64,000 nucleotides of DNA. Source: Thinopyrum elongatum (Eukaryota; Streptophyta; Magnoliopsida; Poales; Poaceae). The position numbers and the translations under genes were made by a program. Positions 48,701 through 59,652 of this stretch are shown here, piece by piece. How positions within the stretch are numbered: position 1 is the stretch's first letter; each line of letters begins with the position of its first letter. The notes below the pieces were generated by a model, which saw only the letters and a program-made list of their open reading frames with translations, was not told the origin of the DNA and searched no databases. The stretch covers positions 100,876,237-100,940,236 of the forward strand of contig CM022302.1 in the NCBI GenBank assembly GCA_011799875.1, given 5' to 3'.

Positions 48701-49418
48701 AAGGCGTCATTCTGGCAAACCTAGATAAGGATAACTTCCTCGTGCCTTACTTTCCCGAGTAAGTCATCCCCTCACTGCCCCGTAACATATGATTTCTTAG
48801 ATTTCGATCATTCTTTTTTTTCTAACATTCCGTGTTTTGTGCAGTGACACACATTGCACACTCATCCTCTTAAGCCCGAAATATTCCATGGCCACGTATT
48901 TCGACTCGGACCGTCAGTCGAAGAAAGACTACACAAATATCAAGAAAGTTCTTGATGAAGCTCTTCCCGGCTACGCCAGATCTGGAGGCACCTTCAGCAG
49001 GCCAATTCGTAGGTACGGCAAGCACGTGTTCACCCACAATACGACGTTCCCCTGCGTCAAGCAGCCGCCCGGCGGTCAGAAGGATGCCTACTACGCCCTC
49101 CATCACATGCGGGCGATCATACGGGACCATAATCACCTTCTGCTACCAAATAATCTCAAAGATTGGGCCGCACGCTTGTCGGCAATCCAGGACGCGGACA
49201 TCAGACAAGAATTCTTTCGCATCCAGTCGGACTTTGCGGAAATCATCCATCAAGATGTCCTTCGTACCTCGGGGCAGTTCTACCTCAGATATCAACCGTC
49301 CAACAGTGAGATAGAAACAACGCTACAAATGCAGGCTGACAACGCCCGCGATTTCATGACCATCATGAAAGACGGCGGCTTCATCCATGCTCCAGTCCCT
49401 GAGTCGAGTCGAAAGTAG
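45794..49418 (+). pseudogene. TnpA-like second CACTA gene with Ulp1-like C-terminal domain
   Basis: Four exons join in phase: 45794-46714, 46806-47399, 47482-48758 and 48845-49418. Exon 1 (MAHNDEAGGSGGKAFWELSQ) is acidic, then carries the plant En/Spm 'Transposase_24'-like DNA-binding region (KLHERYKFPGDC, ATWRAAVKSRILRG). Exon 2 has a coiled-coil stretch (EREVQELKAQVARIPK) typical of TnpA dimerisation regions. Exon 3 starts with a Tnp1-like module (VLHFVDGQLIDVAKARIV) and has a TAG at 48076-48078 in an otherwise continuous frame. Exons 3-4 end in an Ulp1-like fold with His (THCTLILLSPKY), Asp (YFDSD) and Gln (VKQPPGG), but QKDAYY where a Cys-Gly is expected. A 24-bp unit is duplicated at about 47846-47893. 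Confidence 0.75.
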
Positions 49419-49663
49419 TGATGCTATGTAGTTCTGAAATATCGATTAGCTCATGTTGTAATTAAACTTTAATGAACTTGTATGTCTCTTTAGTTTGGAC
49501 AGTCGTTCAACTTATATGTAATCGATGCTATTTATTAGTAGGACCATGAATCGTGCTATTAATGTGTTGCTTTTCTCTTCCGATCCTTTTGTTGCATACT
49601 TATATATTGCTTATGTATTGTCTATGAATTGCTACTAACGTTTTGTTTGTCTAGTGCATAGAG

Positions 49664-49915
49664 ATGCCGTCGTATGTCATGTACAAGGGTAAGGTTCCCG
49701 GAGTCTACGACGACTGGGAGGAGTGTCGGAGACAGGTTCACCGTTTCAGTGGTAACAGTTACAAAGGGTACACCACTAGGGCGGAGGCGGAAGCTAGATA
49801 CGCGCGCTATCTAGCAGGAGAGAGGAGGGAGCGGAGGAGGAACCGGATGAAGACAAGTTTCATCGCGATGATGCTCATCGTGACCGCGGCTCTCTTCTAT
49901 GTGATGGTAGTTTAG
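49664..49915 (+). CDS. RNase H1 N-terminal (viroplasmin-like) domain protein with C-terminal membrane segment
   Basis: An 83-residue frame in the CACTA element. Residues 4-48 match the RNA:DNA hybrid-binding domain at the N-terminus of eukaryotic RNase H1, also found in caulimovirus viroplasmin: YVMYKGKVPGVYDDWEEC, then the F-G-N-YKGYTT core, then the AEARY helix. The hallmark Tyr, Lys-Gly, Pro-Gly-Tyr and Trp positions are all present. There is no RNase H catalytic domain. After a very basic stretch (GERRERRRNRMK) the last 20 residues are hydrophobic (SFIAMMLIVTAALFY), like a tail anchor. An acceptor-like 'ttgtctag' precedes the ATG by 11 bp, so an upstream non-coding exon is likely. The frame is intact, unlike the other two genes of the element. 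Confidence 0.7.
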   Translation: MPSYVMYKGKVPGVYDDWEECRRQVHRFSGNSYKGYTTRAEAEARYARYLAGERRERRRNRMKTSFIAMMLIVTAALFYVMVV

Positions 49916-50154
49916 ATATCGACTTGTAATGTGAAGACAAACTCGCTACTCGCGGTCTCGAGACTTGTAATGTTCTAACTTTGTTCGGTATTTTGAATTC
50001 GGAGACTAATATGATGAATTGTATTCGAAGACTAATCTTCTATTGTATTCGATAAATCTGATGTTTATATGTTGTGCTGTCTATATTCTGTGCAGTAATA
50101 TATTTTGTAACCTGTGCAAATATCAAAAAAGAAAAAATAAATAATTCCTAATAT
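49916..50154. other. 3' flank of the small CACTA gene
   Basis: AT-rich sequence between the last reading frame and the right subterminal array. No gene is seen. Confidence 0.4.
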
Positions 50155-50471
50155 TCATACTAGTGGCGCACCATACTGCACTTTAGTGGCGCACTGCAAT
50201 AAACACACTAGTGGCGCATTATCTAGAAGTGCGCCATTAGTAACCCAGAGCACAAGGTAAATATGGCCCCCTAGGAGGCATAGTAATAGCGCACCGTTTG
50301 ACATATTAATGGCGCACTGCCAGGTGCGCCACTATTGTCTGGTATACTAATGGCGCACCAGGGGTGCGCCATTAGTATTTGTTACTAGTGGCGTGATGAT
50401 AGTGGCGCACCTATAGTGCGCCATTAATGGCCAAAACAGGTGCGCCACCAATTAGCCTTTTCCTAGTAGTG
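50155..50471. repeat. Right subterminal and terminal repeat region of the CACTA element
   Basis: Units with GGCGCACC or its complement lie near 50165, 50190, 50213, 50238, 50290, 50312, 50350 and 50405-50445. The terminus CCTTTTCCTAGTAGTG follows. The spacing differs from the left end, as in other CACTA elements. Confidence 0.85.
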
Positions 50472-50474
50472 TGT

Positions 50475-51309
50475 GGTTGTTGATTTGAGCCAGGGGTGTT
50501 CAACTGAAAAGACAAGATCTGGTGTTATGAAGGGGCGGTTGGGCGCTCTCAAAGGTTCTATGGCTCCTGGTCCAGAGAGCCCCTCTACACCCAAGAATCC
50601 CGTTATGCAATTGATAGACAGTGACGATGACGCATTTGACAAGATCGCTGGCATGGGAAGAGTCACCAGGAGTGCTGCTGCCAAGGGTGTATCTCCCGTT
50701 GCTGGAATAGTGGGTCGTAGAGCCAGTGTTGCTAGGAACGATGCTGCATTGAAGTCTGGTAATGTTACAAGCACGCAGCGTGCACCCAGAGCTCCTATTA
50801 AGTCTTGCTCCCCTGTGCAGCAGCTTCACCCTCATAAATTCCTTCACCTAGACAAGGCTTGCAAGTTGTATAATCTGTTGCTTGGTGATGAAGGATGTGA
50901 GAAGTACGCTGAGTGAGTATCTCTCATTATGTTTCCTCTTCTTTTCTTCTGTTATTTCTAACTGCTAAATAAATATGACCTTAACTGCTCATTTTATATA
51001 ACTTGAACTGCTATGAATGCCTTATCTTCCTTCCCCTGCTTTTTGTTTTCTGTGCGCTGCAGGACTACGTTCTCATTGATACCTCAGCCCGATGATAGCG
51101 TAACTACCTTCACTGGCAAACACGTCTAGGAAGTTTTTGCACCTGGACAGCTGATGGAGGGTGATGTAATGGACTTCCTCATTGATGATTGGAAGCGAGA
51201 TTCTGAAAGAAATGTTGATTTCACATCTGGAGAAAGGATCTTGCTATTGTACTACAAAACTCTGCGCTTGGAGGCCCAACACGAGTCAACAAGAAGAAAG
51301 GTTGCGTAG
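50475..51309 (+). pseudogene. Ulp1-type gene, exon 14 right part and exon 15
   Basis: The exon-14 frame resumes at 50475 (VVDLSQGCSTEKTRSG) and runs to a GTGAGT donor at 50913. Exon 15 starts at 51063 in matching phase (TTFSLIPQPDDSVTTF) and is open except for TAG at 51127-51129. It ends at TAG 51307-51309. The text around EVFAPGQLMEGDVMDFLIDD resembles the region that precedes the catalytic His in exon 10 (FVPTGMLNSDSADVVLYSL), which hints at a second, incomplete protease module. No second His/Asp/Cys set is found before the repeat debris begins. Confidence 0.5.
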
Positions 51310-52205
51310 TAGACATCAGGCCCAAGGCCACTAACTAAATCGGTTAAGTTCTAATTAAAAAATCTTAAATGGATTAGTGAGTATGACATGTGGGCCCCTT
51401 GGTCAGTTTGACCAGTCAACAGTTGACTGTTGACTGGTGACTCCCACTGTCAGCCTCTGTGTGCACAGCTGGGCACACTCCATCGGGTGCACCTAATAAT
51501 TTCCCATTTAACTTTAAAATATTAATAATTCCAAAAAAATCAAAAAATGTTTAAAACATTGAAAATTTATGGAAAAAAAACTTAACTCCGATGAAAATAA
51601 TTTATATATGAAAGCTGCTCAGAAAACATATGACGAATCCGAATATGCCCTCCATATACCTGCCACATGCCTCCAACACAACAAACATGGAACCTTCCTC
51701 TCTGGACTGTCTGTCCGATAACTCTCTAAAGCTGGGGAAATATCCACAGATATTTTCCCGCTCCGTCTGTAACACGTAGCACTACAATAGGCCACCTCTA
51801 ACACAACATGTTGCCAAGTCATGCATCGTCATGCATTTGATTGCTTTATATTTACTGTTCCTTCCCGCTCTATTTATGCTAGATAGAAAGTTATACTACT
51901 ACCAGGCTAGAAGACAATCATTCATAGCTAACCTAGCAGGTTATTTAAGAACCAATTAAGATTTGAGGAAAGGAAGAGTATTGAACTTGTGTATTTTGAG
52001 TGATGAGAAACCATCCAAACTAAATAAATGAACCTATAACTAACAGGTCAGATTATCTAGCATAAATAGAATATCTCTATGATATGATATTACCTTTGAT
52101 CATTGAACCCTCACCAATCTTGAAAGTGAATGGCTCCTATATCCAGGGTCTTTGGTACTGAAAAAATAAACATGATGCCGCTCGATTTGAAACACGGCAC
52201 TAGGA
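51310..52205. repeat. AT-rich repeat debris, LTR-like, between the gene and the LARD element
   Basis: No gene is seen. A 28-nt hairpin (12-bp perfect arms, 51411-51438) is made of overlapping TTGAC/GTCAA words. The remainder resembles text I associate with Triticeae Gypsy LTRs, but I find no clear ends, so the assignment is tentative. Confidence 0.35.
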
Positions 52206-55200
52206 TGTAACACCCTGGTTTTCGCTCCTGTTTTTTTCCTTCGCGGGATTTGACTCCCGTCCTTTTTCTCGGTGTTATCAGATTTTCTCCAGCTCTTGGG
52301 TATATGAAGATGGTCATCCAGCTCTGCCTTTCCTATCCAACCAGATATTCTCTCCAGTCCAACCTTGCCACCCGAGATCTATTCTCAAGACTTTGCCGCC
52401 GAAACCCTACCTTCCGAGTTACCGGAAGGGAAACCCTGATCTCTTCCGTTACAAAGGAACCCCAACTTCCTTTGAACTTTGTCTCCCAAACTTTTCCCAG
52501 TGATCATCCTATCTTTGTAGACCCTGGATATGTAAAAATATTGCCAAGTCATTTGCAATATTTTCATTTATAATTAATTCCTTTTTCTGCCAGTTAAAGG
52601 AATTAAATCCAGGAAAATATCTATCCATCTCCAAAGTCCATGAAAACTTGTGGAGATATTCTTTGTGATCATATGGAGCTCCCATTAAAATATTGGCCAT
52701 AATTAAATAGGGGAAATTGCATTTTCCTATTTAATGCCAATATTGCATTTTGGGCAGTTTCTAAAGGAACTACCATTTTGCTAGCCAGGAAAAATCCCAA
52801 ATAAATTGTGGACCTTCTACTATCCATATCTTCACCATTTCCATCAGAAACCAAGTTCCATAGTTCAAAGTTTGAGCACAGCATCCATTTGCAAATTTTG
52901 TCCAGATTTTCAGTTTGCAAAGGAAGTGCTTGAACCCTTGATCTATTTAAGCTGAAATTTTTCATGGTGGTTAACATTGACAAATCACTCATGGAAACAA
53001 AAAACAAGCTCAATCCATCTATCCATTCATCCACAGTATTTTTCCTAAGTTTCTATCCATTTGGAACCTCTGTGAAGCAAGTACCATTTTGGTGTACCCA
53101 AATGGTATGAAACTTTTACAGTGGCTTCATGTATCCAAATAACTCCCCTCCACCAAATTTCATCTCATTTAATCAAGCCATTTGAGAACAGCTTCAAATT
53201 CCAGTTTCGGGACCAATTTTTGGTTTGTGAAGGAAGTGTATGCAAATGGGGTCCAAATGACTTCAAATTTTGCAAGCATATACTCCTTCCTACCTCATTC
53301 CATTGTGGCAAAGATCCAACTCCATTTATCCATCCATTTCTCTAGAAACCACTCTAAACACCTTCCTGTCAGAAGCTGTTTCTGCTAGTTGATTCCACCC
53401 TAGAGTCTTCCAGTTAATTCCAGCCTCATACCCTATCTATTTGAGCATCAAGGAGCTTGTTGGACAAGCTTGGACAGGCAGGAGCCTTCCAAAGCAAGCC
53501 ATGCACGTGGTGACCACGTAGCGGTCGTGCAGAAATGGCGCTCTGCACTCTGTCAGCTTCGTGGAGTCACCACTGGCCAGCTTCGGCTCGTCCGGTTATG
53601 TCTGGCGTCTCCCCTGCGTCCGCGTGCACCCTCTCCCGTAGCTGCCCCCTCCTCTTTCTTCCTCCTCGCGCCACGGCGATCGCCGCCACAGTACTGTGCC
53701 GCCCGTGCCCATCGTCATTTTCGTCCCTGAGCCTTGTGGAGCATCCCCGAGGCCTCTCCACCCCTCCACTAAGCCTCTCGTCACCGCAAAACGCCAGCCA
53801 CGTCTCCTCATAGCGCCAGTGCGGCGATAAGATCGCCACCGCCGCTGTGCTTATCCCCTCCACCTCGTCGGGCTATATATAGCCTCCTCCCGGCCCTCTC
53901 GAGCACCACAACCCCAGCAGCAACTCCCTCTCCCTCCCATCTCTCGCCCAGTTCGAAGTACCGAGCCGCGGAGCTCCTTCTTCTCCACTTCCGGCCATGG
54001 AACCGCCGCCTCCCCTCTGCTCAAATTCGCGGCGCTAGAGCTCTCTCCCTCCATTCTACCACCACCAGAGGACTCCCCAGATCCCAGTGAAGCCCCCCAT
54101 ACCCTCGGTTCCTCCCCGGTACACCGGTATGTCTCGAGGCCAGGCATGGCCGATGGCCTTCTCCGCGGGTGCCTGATGCCGTCGCCGCCTCGGCCCGCCC
54201 CGACGTCCGCATCCAGCAGGGACGGACGCGGCGCTCCTCCCTGAGCTTGCCGGTACCTGGAGCGCCGAAAACGGTGGCCGGAGCCGCCCGAGACGGTCGC
54301 CGGAGTGCGCCGCCTCCTCTGTTCTGCGGCGAGCGAGAGGAGAGCGATGGCTTTGCACGCGGGGCCCCCTCGCCAGCGACCCTCCCCTCTCTCTTTTTTT
54401 TAAAGTGGCGGGAGGGCAAGTGGGCCGGCCCAGCAGCAGCTGAGGCCTGGCTGGCGCCCAGTGGCAGCAGCAGCCGCGGCAGTTTTGGCCCAGAGCAGCC
54501 CATCAGCACAGTGCTGTTTCTCTTTTTCTCAGAAAAAAAACAAGCCAGGGACCCATAAGTAAATATTTTATTTACAGAGAGATCCCTACCCTTTAACCCT
54601 TTATATCTTTTCCACCGCAACTCCGATTCAGGTGAAACCAACGCCCACGTCTTCAGTTCGTCGAGCCCGTTTCGATGGTATCATTTTCATAATGTTTTCA
54701 CACTGTGAAAATGACCATTTGCCCTTGCCCTTCTATCAGCCCTTCCGGAAGAAATCTTTTCCGGTGATCCTTTTCGCGGACTCTCCGCACTTCTTCCCGG
54801 AGTATTCATCGACCCCAGGCAAGCCGACCATCTGATATATGCCCTAAAGCATTGCTCTGTGATATTTCTTGCATGTTTAAATTAATATGCTTGTGCTTGT
54901 CTGTGTACTAGTGAGCTGTATGTGACTCCGACGAACCCTTGCTTGCACTTTCTTCGGTGACGGAACCACGCCTGCGTCCTGAGCTGTTTCCGGCCATCCG
55001 GGGTGGATGCCAACTTTTATTTCTCTTGTTACCAACTGTCCGTGTTCTGAGCTGCTTTTCGGCCATCGCGGGCAGCTGTTGAATTTCTTTTCGTAGCAGT
55101 GACCCTATGCTCTGAGCTGTTTTTCGGCCGTCTGAGGGAACTACTACATTCTTCTTATCAACACCGTCTCATGTTCTGAGCTGCTTTCCAGCCGTCTTGA

Positions 55201-56655
55201 GTCGCGGTTGAGTTATTCCAGTAATGTCCCAGATCTGAGTTGTAAAGACCGTTCTGGCGGCTACTGGTTTATTTGCTGGTTTCATACAAGGGTTCAGATG
55301 GTCGTTACCCTACAACTGCAACTTGTAAAGTAATAAGCCTGCCATTTAAATACTGATTCACTAATGACTTGTCGTGGTATTATATGGAGATCGGTTGTTA
55401 TGATCATGCATAGCTATTGCCATCTCATGTTATTGTGATAAACAACCATGCTTGCTAAATACTGGCCAAAGCTAAACCTAGTCGGTTGATCCAGAGTCAC
55501 CTGTCCAGACTTATCCGTGCAACCACATTTGCCGGTATGGGACGGCCTTGACTTGGTCTGATCGCGTGCTCTTTTATCGGTACCGCCAACTAGGGAAGGT
55601 TATGCGTGCGGGCTACCCTAGCCCGGTAGGCGGCGATAACCTTGTGAGCCTAGTTGATTGTTTAACCCGGGAGTCCCCGTTTGGGACAGTTTAGTTTGGC
55701 CACGACGGTGGCAGGTGTCACGAGGTGACACAGGGGCCACCCAGGGCAGGACTCCGGGGGAGTATGATTGCCGGTGGTACGATGGACGAGTCACGGGTTA
55801 GGCAGGTTTCGTTGGAGCAACCCTGGTCCACCCGAATGGGATCACGAGGTCAGGTGCTCCATGGTGTGGGTAAAGTGCGCAACCTCTGCAGAGTGTAAAA
55901 TCTATTCGAATAGCCACGTCCACGGTATTGGATAGTCCGTCCAGACCTATCTAGGTGGTCAACCGGAACAGTGATAATAATGGAAGAGAGTAAGTTTGTC
56001 AAACTGGTAGTGCAGATGCATAGACATCAGATGATGTCAGGAATATGATATGTTAGCCATGGGATCGCTATGAGATGAGTGGTCGGATGACCGAAAGACT
56101 TGGATTGGATTTGGATCCTGTGATTGTTCGGAGTATGGATTATTTACTTGCCATGCTTTACTTTACTTTAGTATCACACTGGATACCCCTGTTATGACAT
56201 GATAATTAATATTGCTAGCTAGTTATGTCATGCCATGATAATTTGATATTGCTCTAATAACAAATGCATGCTTGAATGCCATGGATTGCTTTGCTTGGTG
56301 TATATGTTAGTTGGTTTGCTTGCGAGAACATTCAAAAGTACTCAGCGGCCTTCAATGTGGCCATGTTCACATAAGGATCCGTCGTCTGTCGTCGAGGAGC
56401 CGGAGCGTTCGCGGGCTAGAAGTGTAACCCAGTCAGATCCCTGTGGATAGGAGCCGCACCAGGACCATGCTGCCTTAGATAGAGCTTTTCCGCTGCCATC
56501 CCTCTTGTAATATATCTCATGTAAGACTTATATATTCATCAATAGAAATGCTTGTGTTCTTGGTACTTGTTGTAAACGCGCATGCCAGAGTGATTTCCTC
56601 GGCTGGTATGCGTGGCGACTGTCTGGCTACAGTGGTAATCAGGCGAGGCGCCACA
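52206..56655 (+). repeat. LARD element left LTR, 4450 bp
   Basis: It aligns along its whole length with 59653-64000, with a few differences per hundred bases. The 3' border is set at '…cgccaca', five bases before the primer site. Antisense frames of up to 206 residues in the GC-rich middle (54021-54641) also occur in the right LTR but look non-coding. Confidence 0.85.
53874..53881 (+). promoter_or_regulatory. Putative TATA box in the LARD LTR
   Basis: TATATATA lies between a GC-rich upstream block and a CT-rich stretch (53890-53990) that looks like a leader. The same arrangement is kept in the right LTR near 61322-61329. Confidence 0.5.
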
Positions 56656-59652
56656 ACGGATGGTATCAGAGCAGCCAGGTTGACTATAGGTTACCCTAGC
56701 CAGACTTCATTGTCTTGTGCTCAGTAGAAAGCCTAGATGGATTTCAGCCATCTTTGCCATCAGGCACGGCTACTATTGATCATAAGGCAACCCCATAGGT
56801 TTTCGGCTCCATCAGACCCCAACTCTCGTGGCCTTGCCTCCGGTGTGAAATGTCTGGACCCGGCAATGACCCGTGAGCCCTGAACCCCTAGGCAAACCAG
56901 ATATCCTTACCATGCTTGCTAGCCATGGCATTTCTCTCCTTAACTCTAGTTTCCTTTGGGAAACGCCTATAAATTACATCTCTCCCCAACAACCTTAGGA
57001 TCGTTGACTAAGCCATTTTGGGCTATGGTCGTGCGTCGAGAGGTTGATGTTCCCTAAGGAAGTAGCAGGAGCTTGACACCAGTGCTACCAGGAGCATTGT
57101 GTGGTTTCGCTTCTAAATCCTTAGAGGTACATCAAGTGCGCTATAATAGTTATACTAGTGGATCCTCGGCCACGTGTGTAAGGTCCGCAACATTTTGAGC
57201 TTTATTTGCTTTTTGGTTTTTTGCGGTTCTTGTTTCTTTTGTCTGTTCTGTTTCTTCGCTCTGAGTGGATCCATCCGCAAGTGCCATCAAGAAGACCAGC
57301 ACACGACTTGGATAATGCCCAATAATCGAATTCAGCTAGAGTCAAGCCAAGGCAACTACCTGATATTCAGAATATTATCATTGGATCTGTCAAAAATAAA
57401 GGATGGGTCAGAAGCAGATTCTGTGTGCAACAGACAAGGCCAGAATATACATGAGAAAGTTGGCCTCAGAACAGATCGTACCTAAGGAGCAGTCAGATGA
57501 GTTACCAAGAATGAACACCAGTAAGGACAAATTATTCCGTCCGTGATACAAGGATTATTTCAGTCAGTGAGGTGAACTGAGTCTTTTCTCAATGGACCCA
57601 AGAATCGTTTATTCCCCACTGAAGACATATTTCATGAATGTGAATGTGCCAAGAGCAACAACAAAACTCTGGTATGATGATGCAAATTGCAAAGCATATT
57701 CTGGAATTCACTGGTGCGTAAGCAAAATTTTCTGGGCACTGTGAACAAGGTTTGCAAGGAATATGGATGAGCTCACAGTTGCCCAGAATCATTGAGCTTC
57801 CAAGCATCCAGAATCAAGGAGCACCTAACATGATTGGAAGCTCAGCTAAACCAAATGGAATTATCCGTCAACTGCTTATTATTGGCAACACTTGGTTTGA
57901 ATGCAAAGGGTACTCCGAATTAATTGTCAACATGAAGCCTGCATCAGTTCTGCAACCTTTACAACAGGAAAGAGCAGACTAGCAGAAGGACAAGTGGTGT
58001 CCATGACCAACAGAAAATCTTCAGTCAAGGTATGGCCTATACCAAGTTTGGCTCCGCTATGGGTAAAATTTTGGATACTTCGAAAGGAAGCCAGAATCGG
58101 CCATAGATCCGACTGCATACACAGTGAAAGGCTTCTGGTATAAGGAACCCAGCCTTCCTCCGCAAGTTACCAGGCTGCCAATCTTCCTTGGTACGCCACT
58201 TGGTGAGAAAAATCTTCTGGGGTACGACACTCCCATCTTCCATCGTGTTCTACCACGGAAACCTTTCGGCATAAGATAAACTACATGAAGGAAAAACTTC
58301 TGAGGTACGATCCCTAGCCTTCTTCAGCACGCTACCTTGGGCAGAAGCTTCAAGCATAAGGAATTTAGCCTTCATGAACATGCACCATTGTGCCCACGAC
58401 AAGCTTGTCAGGAGCACGAACTAGTCCAGACACACATCCACCTCAGAACTCAGTGGTTATGAAAGGATCAATCCTACACTTGCATATGTTGTGAGCATGC
58501 AGTCCAGTGGATCAGTTCATGCGAGCCACTCGTACATGGGAATGACTGTGTTCAGAGAAGCATTGGCCCGATAGTTGAAAGAAGAATATGAGCACAGCAA
58601 TCCCTATGAGATATGCAAGAGCAAGTTGTGAGAACAAGCCCGACAAGCCGGAAAAACAATCTATAAGCCGTGTTGGCAGGACATGACAAGTCCATCAAAG
58701 TAATCCTCAAGAACAAAGAAGTGGTGGACAAACAACCTCCGTGACGATCAATAAGATACAGTTCCACGGACAGAGTGGTGTTACCAACTCTCGTCAGACT
58801 CTTGCATATACGGCCACAACAATGCAGCCAACATGTCATACTCATCCGAAATATGGGCCATCAACCAAGATAAAGAGGCTATACTCCGAAAGATACACCG
58901 GATGATAGCGATACTATATTCAGCTCAGTGGTCATAGCAAGGACTATAGGCGCTATATATGACAGAGCCATCTCCACGAGTGACAGAGTTTGAAACAAGA
59001 CATTCAGATAGAATGGCTCAAAGCACGTCAGCATCAACAGCTCGTAGATGTCAAGATGTCATTGGAATAAGAGATTACTATCTATGATTTATTTGTAATC
59101 ATGCCCAACATTTCAGTTGAGGATATAGCAGCAATAGTTCGGTCATGTTGTTCCTTGAATTATGGATCACCTAAGGACAAAGTCAGAATGCCGAAGACAA
59201 AAGGAAATTTCAGTACAGAACCCACAGCCAGACTGAGTATTCTGACACAGCAAAAAGAAAGCAACTCCCACTCACTCGAGGCCATACGAGTACGTGAGCC
59301 TGGTACCAGAAAAGATGTCTTGCCCATGACAGTCAGGATACGAAGTATCGCAATGAAACCGAAGTAGTCACTTACAGACCAAGGAAACCGAGCTGTTTGT
59401 TGGTATTACCCGCTACCCCACCCAGCAACACCACTACCAGGATGAAAGGTACACCTGACAGGAAAAAGAAGGATTCAAGGAAGCTATGTGCAAAGACAAC
59501 ACATGGTCCATCAGAAGAGGCAGTTAAAAGGTTAGTGAACCAACAAAGACAAGACCGCTGATGGATCCAAGTCGCACACAGGTAAGTTCCCCTTCACCGG
59601 GAGGTAAGCCCGGAAAACTCGAGGACGAGATTTTCTTAAGGGGGGTAGGTTT
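56656..59652 (+). other. LARD internal domain with primer-binding site, no coding capacity seen
   Basis: The primer site TGGTATCAGAGC is at 56661-56672. The rest has only short frames (at most 103 codons, 57174-57485) without Gag, protease, integrase or reverse-transcriptase motifs. Near 58180-58370 there are imperfect repeats with a 'tctggggtacga'-like word. A purine-rich tract (about 59630-59652, 'aaggggggtagg') ends it. LARD cores are thought to act through conserved RNA structure, not protein. Confidence 0.7.

Larger units (their letters stand above)
37127..50471 (+). mobile_element. CACTA (En/Spm superfamily) transposon, 13.3 kb
   Basis: The terminal inverted repeats are CACTACTAGGAAAAGG at 37127 and its mirror at 50456-50471. 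Subterminal arrays of palindromic units built on (CTAGTAAT)GGCGCACC flank both ends. Inside are a TNP2-type transposase (39121-42659), a TnpA-like four-exon gene (45794-49418) and a small RNase-H1-N-domain protein (49664-49915), all on the plus strand. A 1-kb Helitron sits in the left subterminal block. The element interrupts an exon of the Ulp1-type gene. Broken transposase frames mean it now depends on other copies to move. Confidence 0.92.
4241..51309 (+). pseudogene. Ulp1-class (peptidase C48) gene, split by a Copia nest and a CACTA element
   Basis: About fifteen exon-like segments with GT-AG borders and mostly matching phases run through 4241-8185, 34616-37126 and 50475-51309. Order: a basic, nuclear-looking N-terminal part; a conserved central region of the kind found in large grass Ulp1-domain families; an acidic linker with 17-residue repeats; then a protease core with His (GHWCLVVLN), Asp (ECLDSL) and Cys (HDCGFLML). 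Ulp1 proteases cleave SUMO or related isopeptide bonds. In-frame stops at 6965, 7915, 34936 and 51127, plus an exon split by the CACTA element, argue against a functional product. Many such genes in grasses are themselves carried by Mutator-like elements (Kaonashi type), and I cannot exclude that origin. Only the exon junction near 5814/6185 fails to match in phase. Confidence 0.65.

Noticed and set aside
6965..51129. The idea that methylation-driven C-to-T changes caused the four stops in the Ulp1-type gene
   Set aside because: Every stop codon is one C-to-T step from CGA, CAG or CAA, so the pattern alone proves nothing. An alignment with intact homologues is needed. In element A the only stop is a G-to-T change.
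54021..54641. Antisense frame of 206 residues in the LARD LTR, with a 221-residue counterpart at 61475-62140
   Set aside because: Conservation in both LTRs is expected because LTRs are copies of each other. The text is Pro/Ala/Arg-rich with no domain and lies over the putative leader of the LTR transcript.
56661..56672. A possible tRNA gene near the TGGTATCAGAGC match
   Set aside because: Only the 12-nt complement of the tRNA 3' end is present, as expected of a primer-binding site. No cloverleaf can be drawn.
57174..57485. 103-residue frame in the LARD core as a coding gene
   Set aside because: Its hydrophobic start comes from a T-rich tract, there is no known motif, and the rest of the core lacks coding signals.
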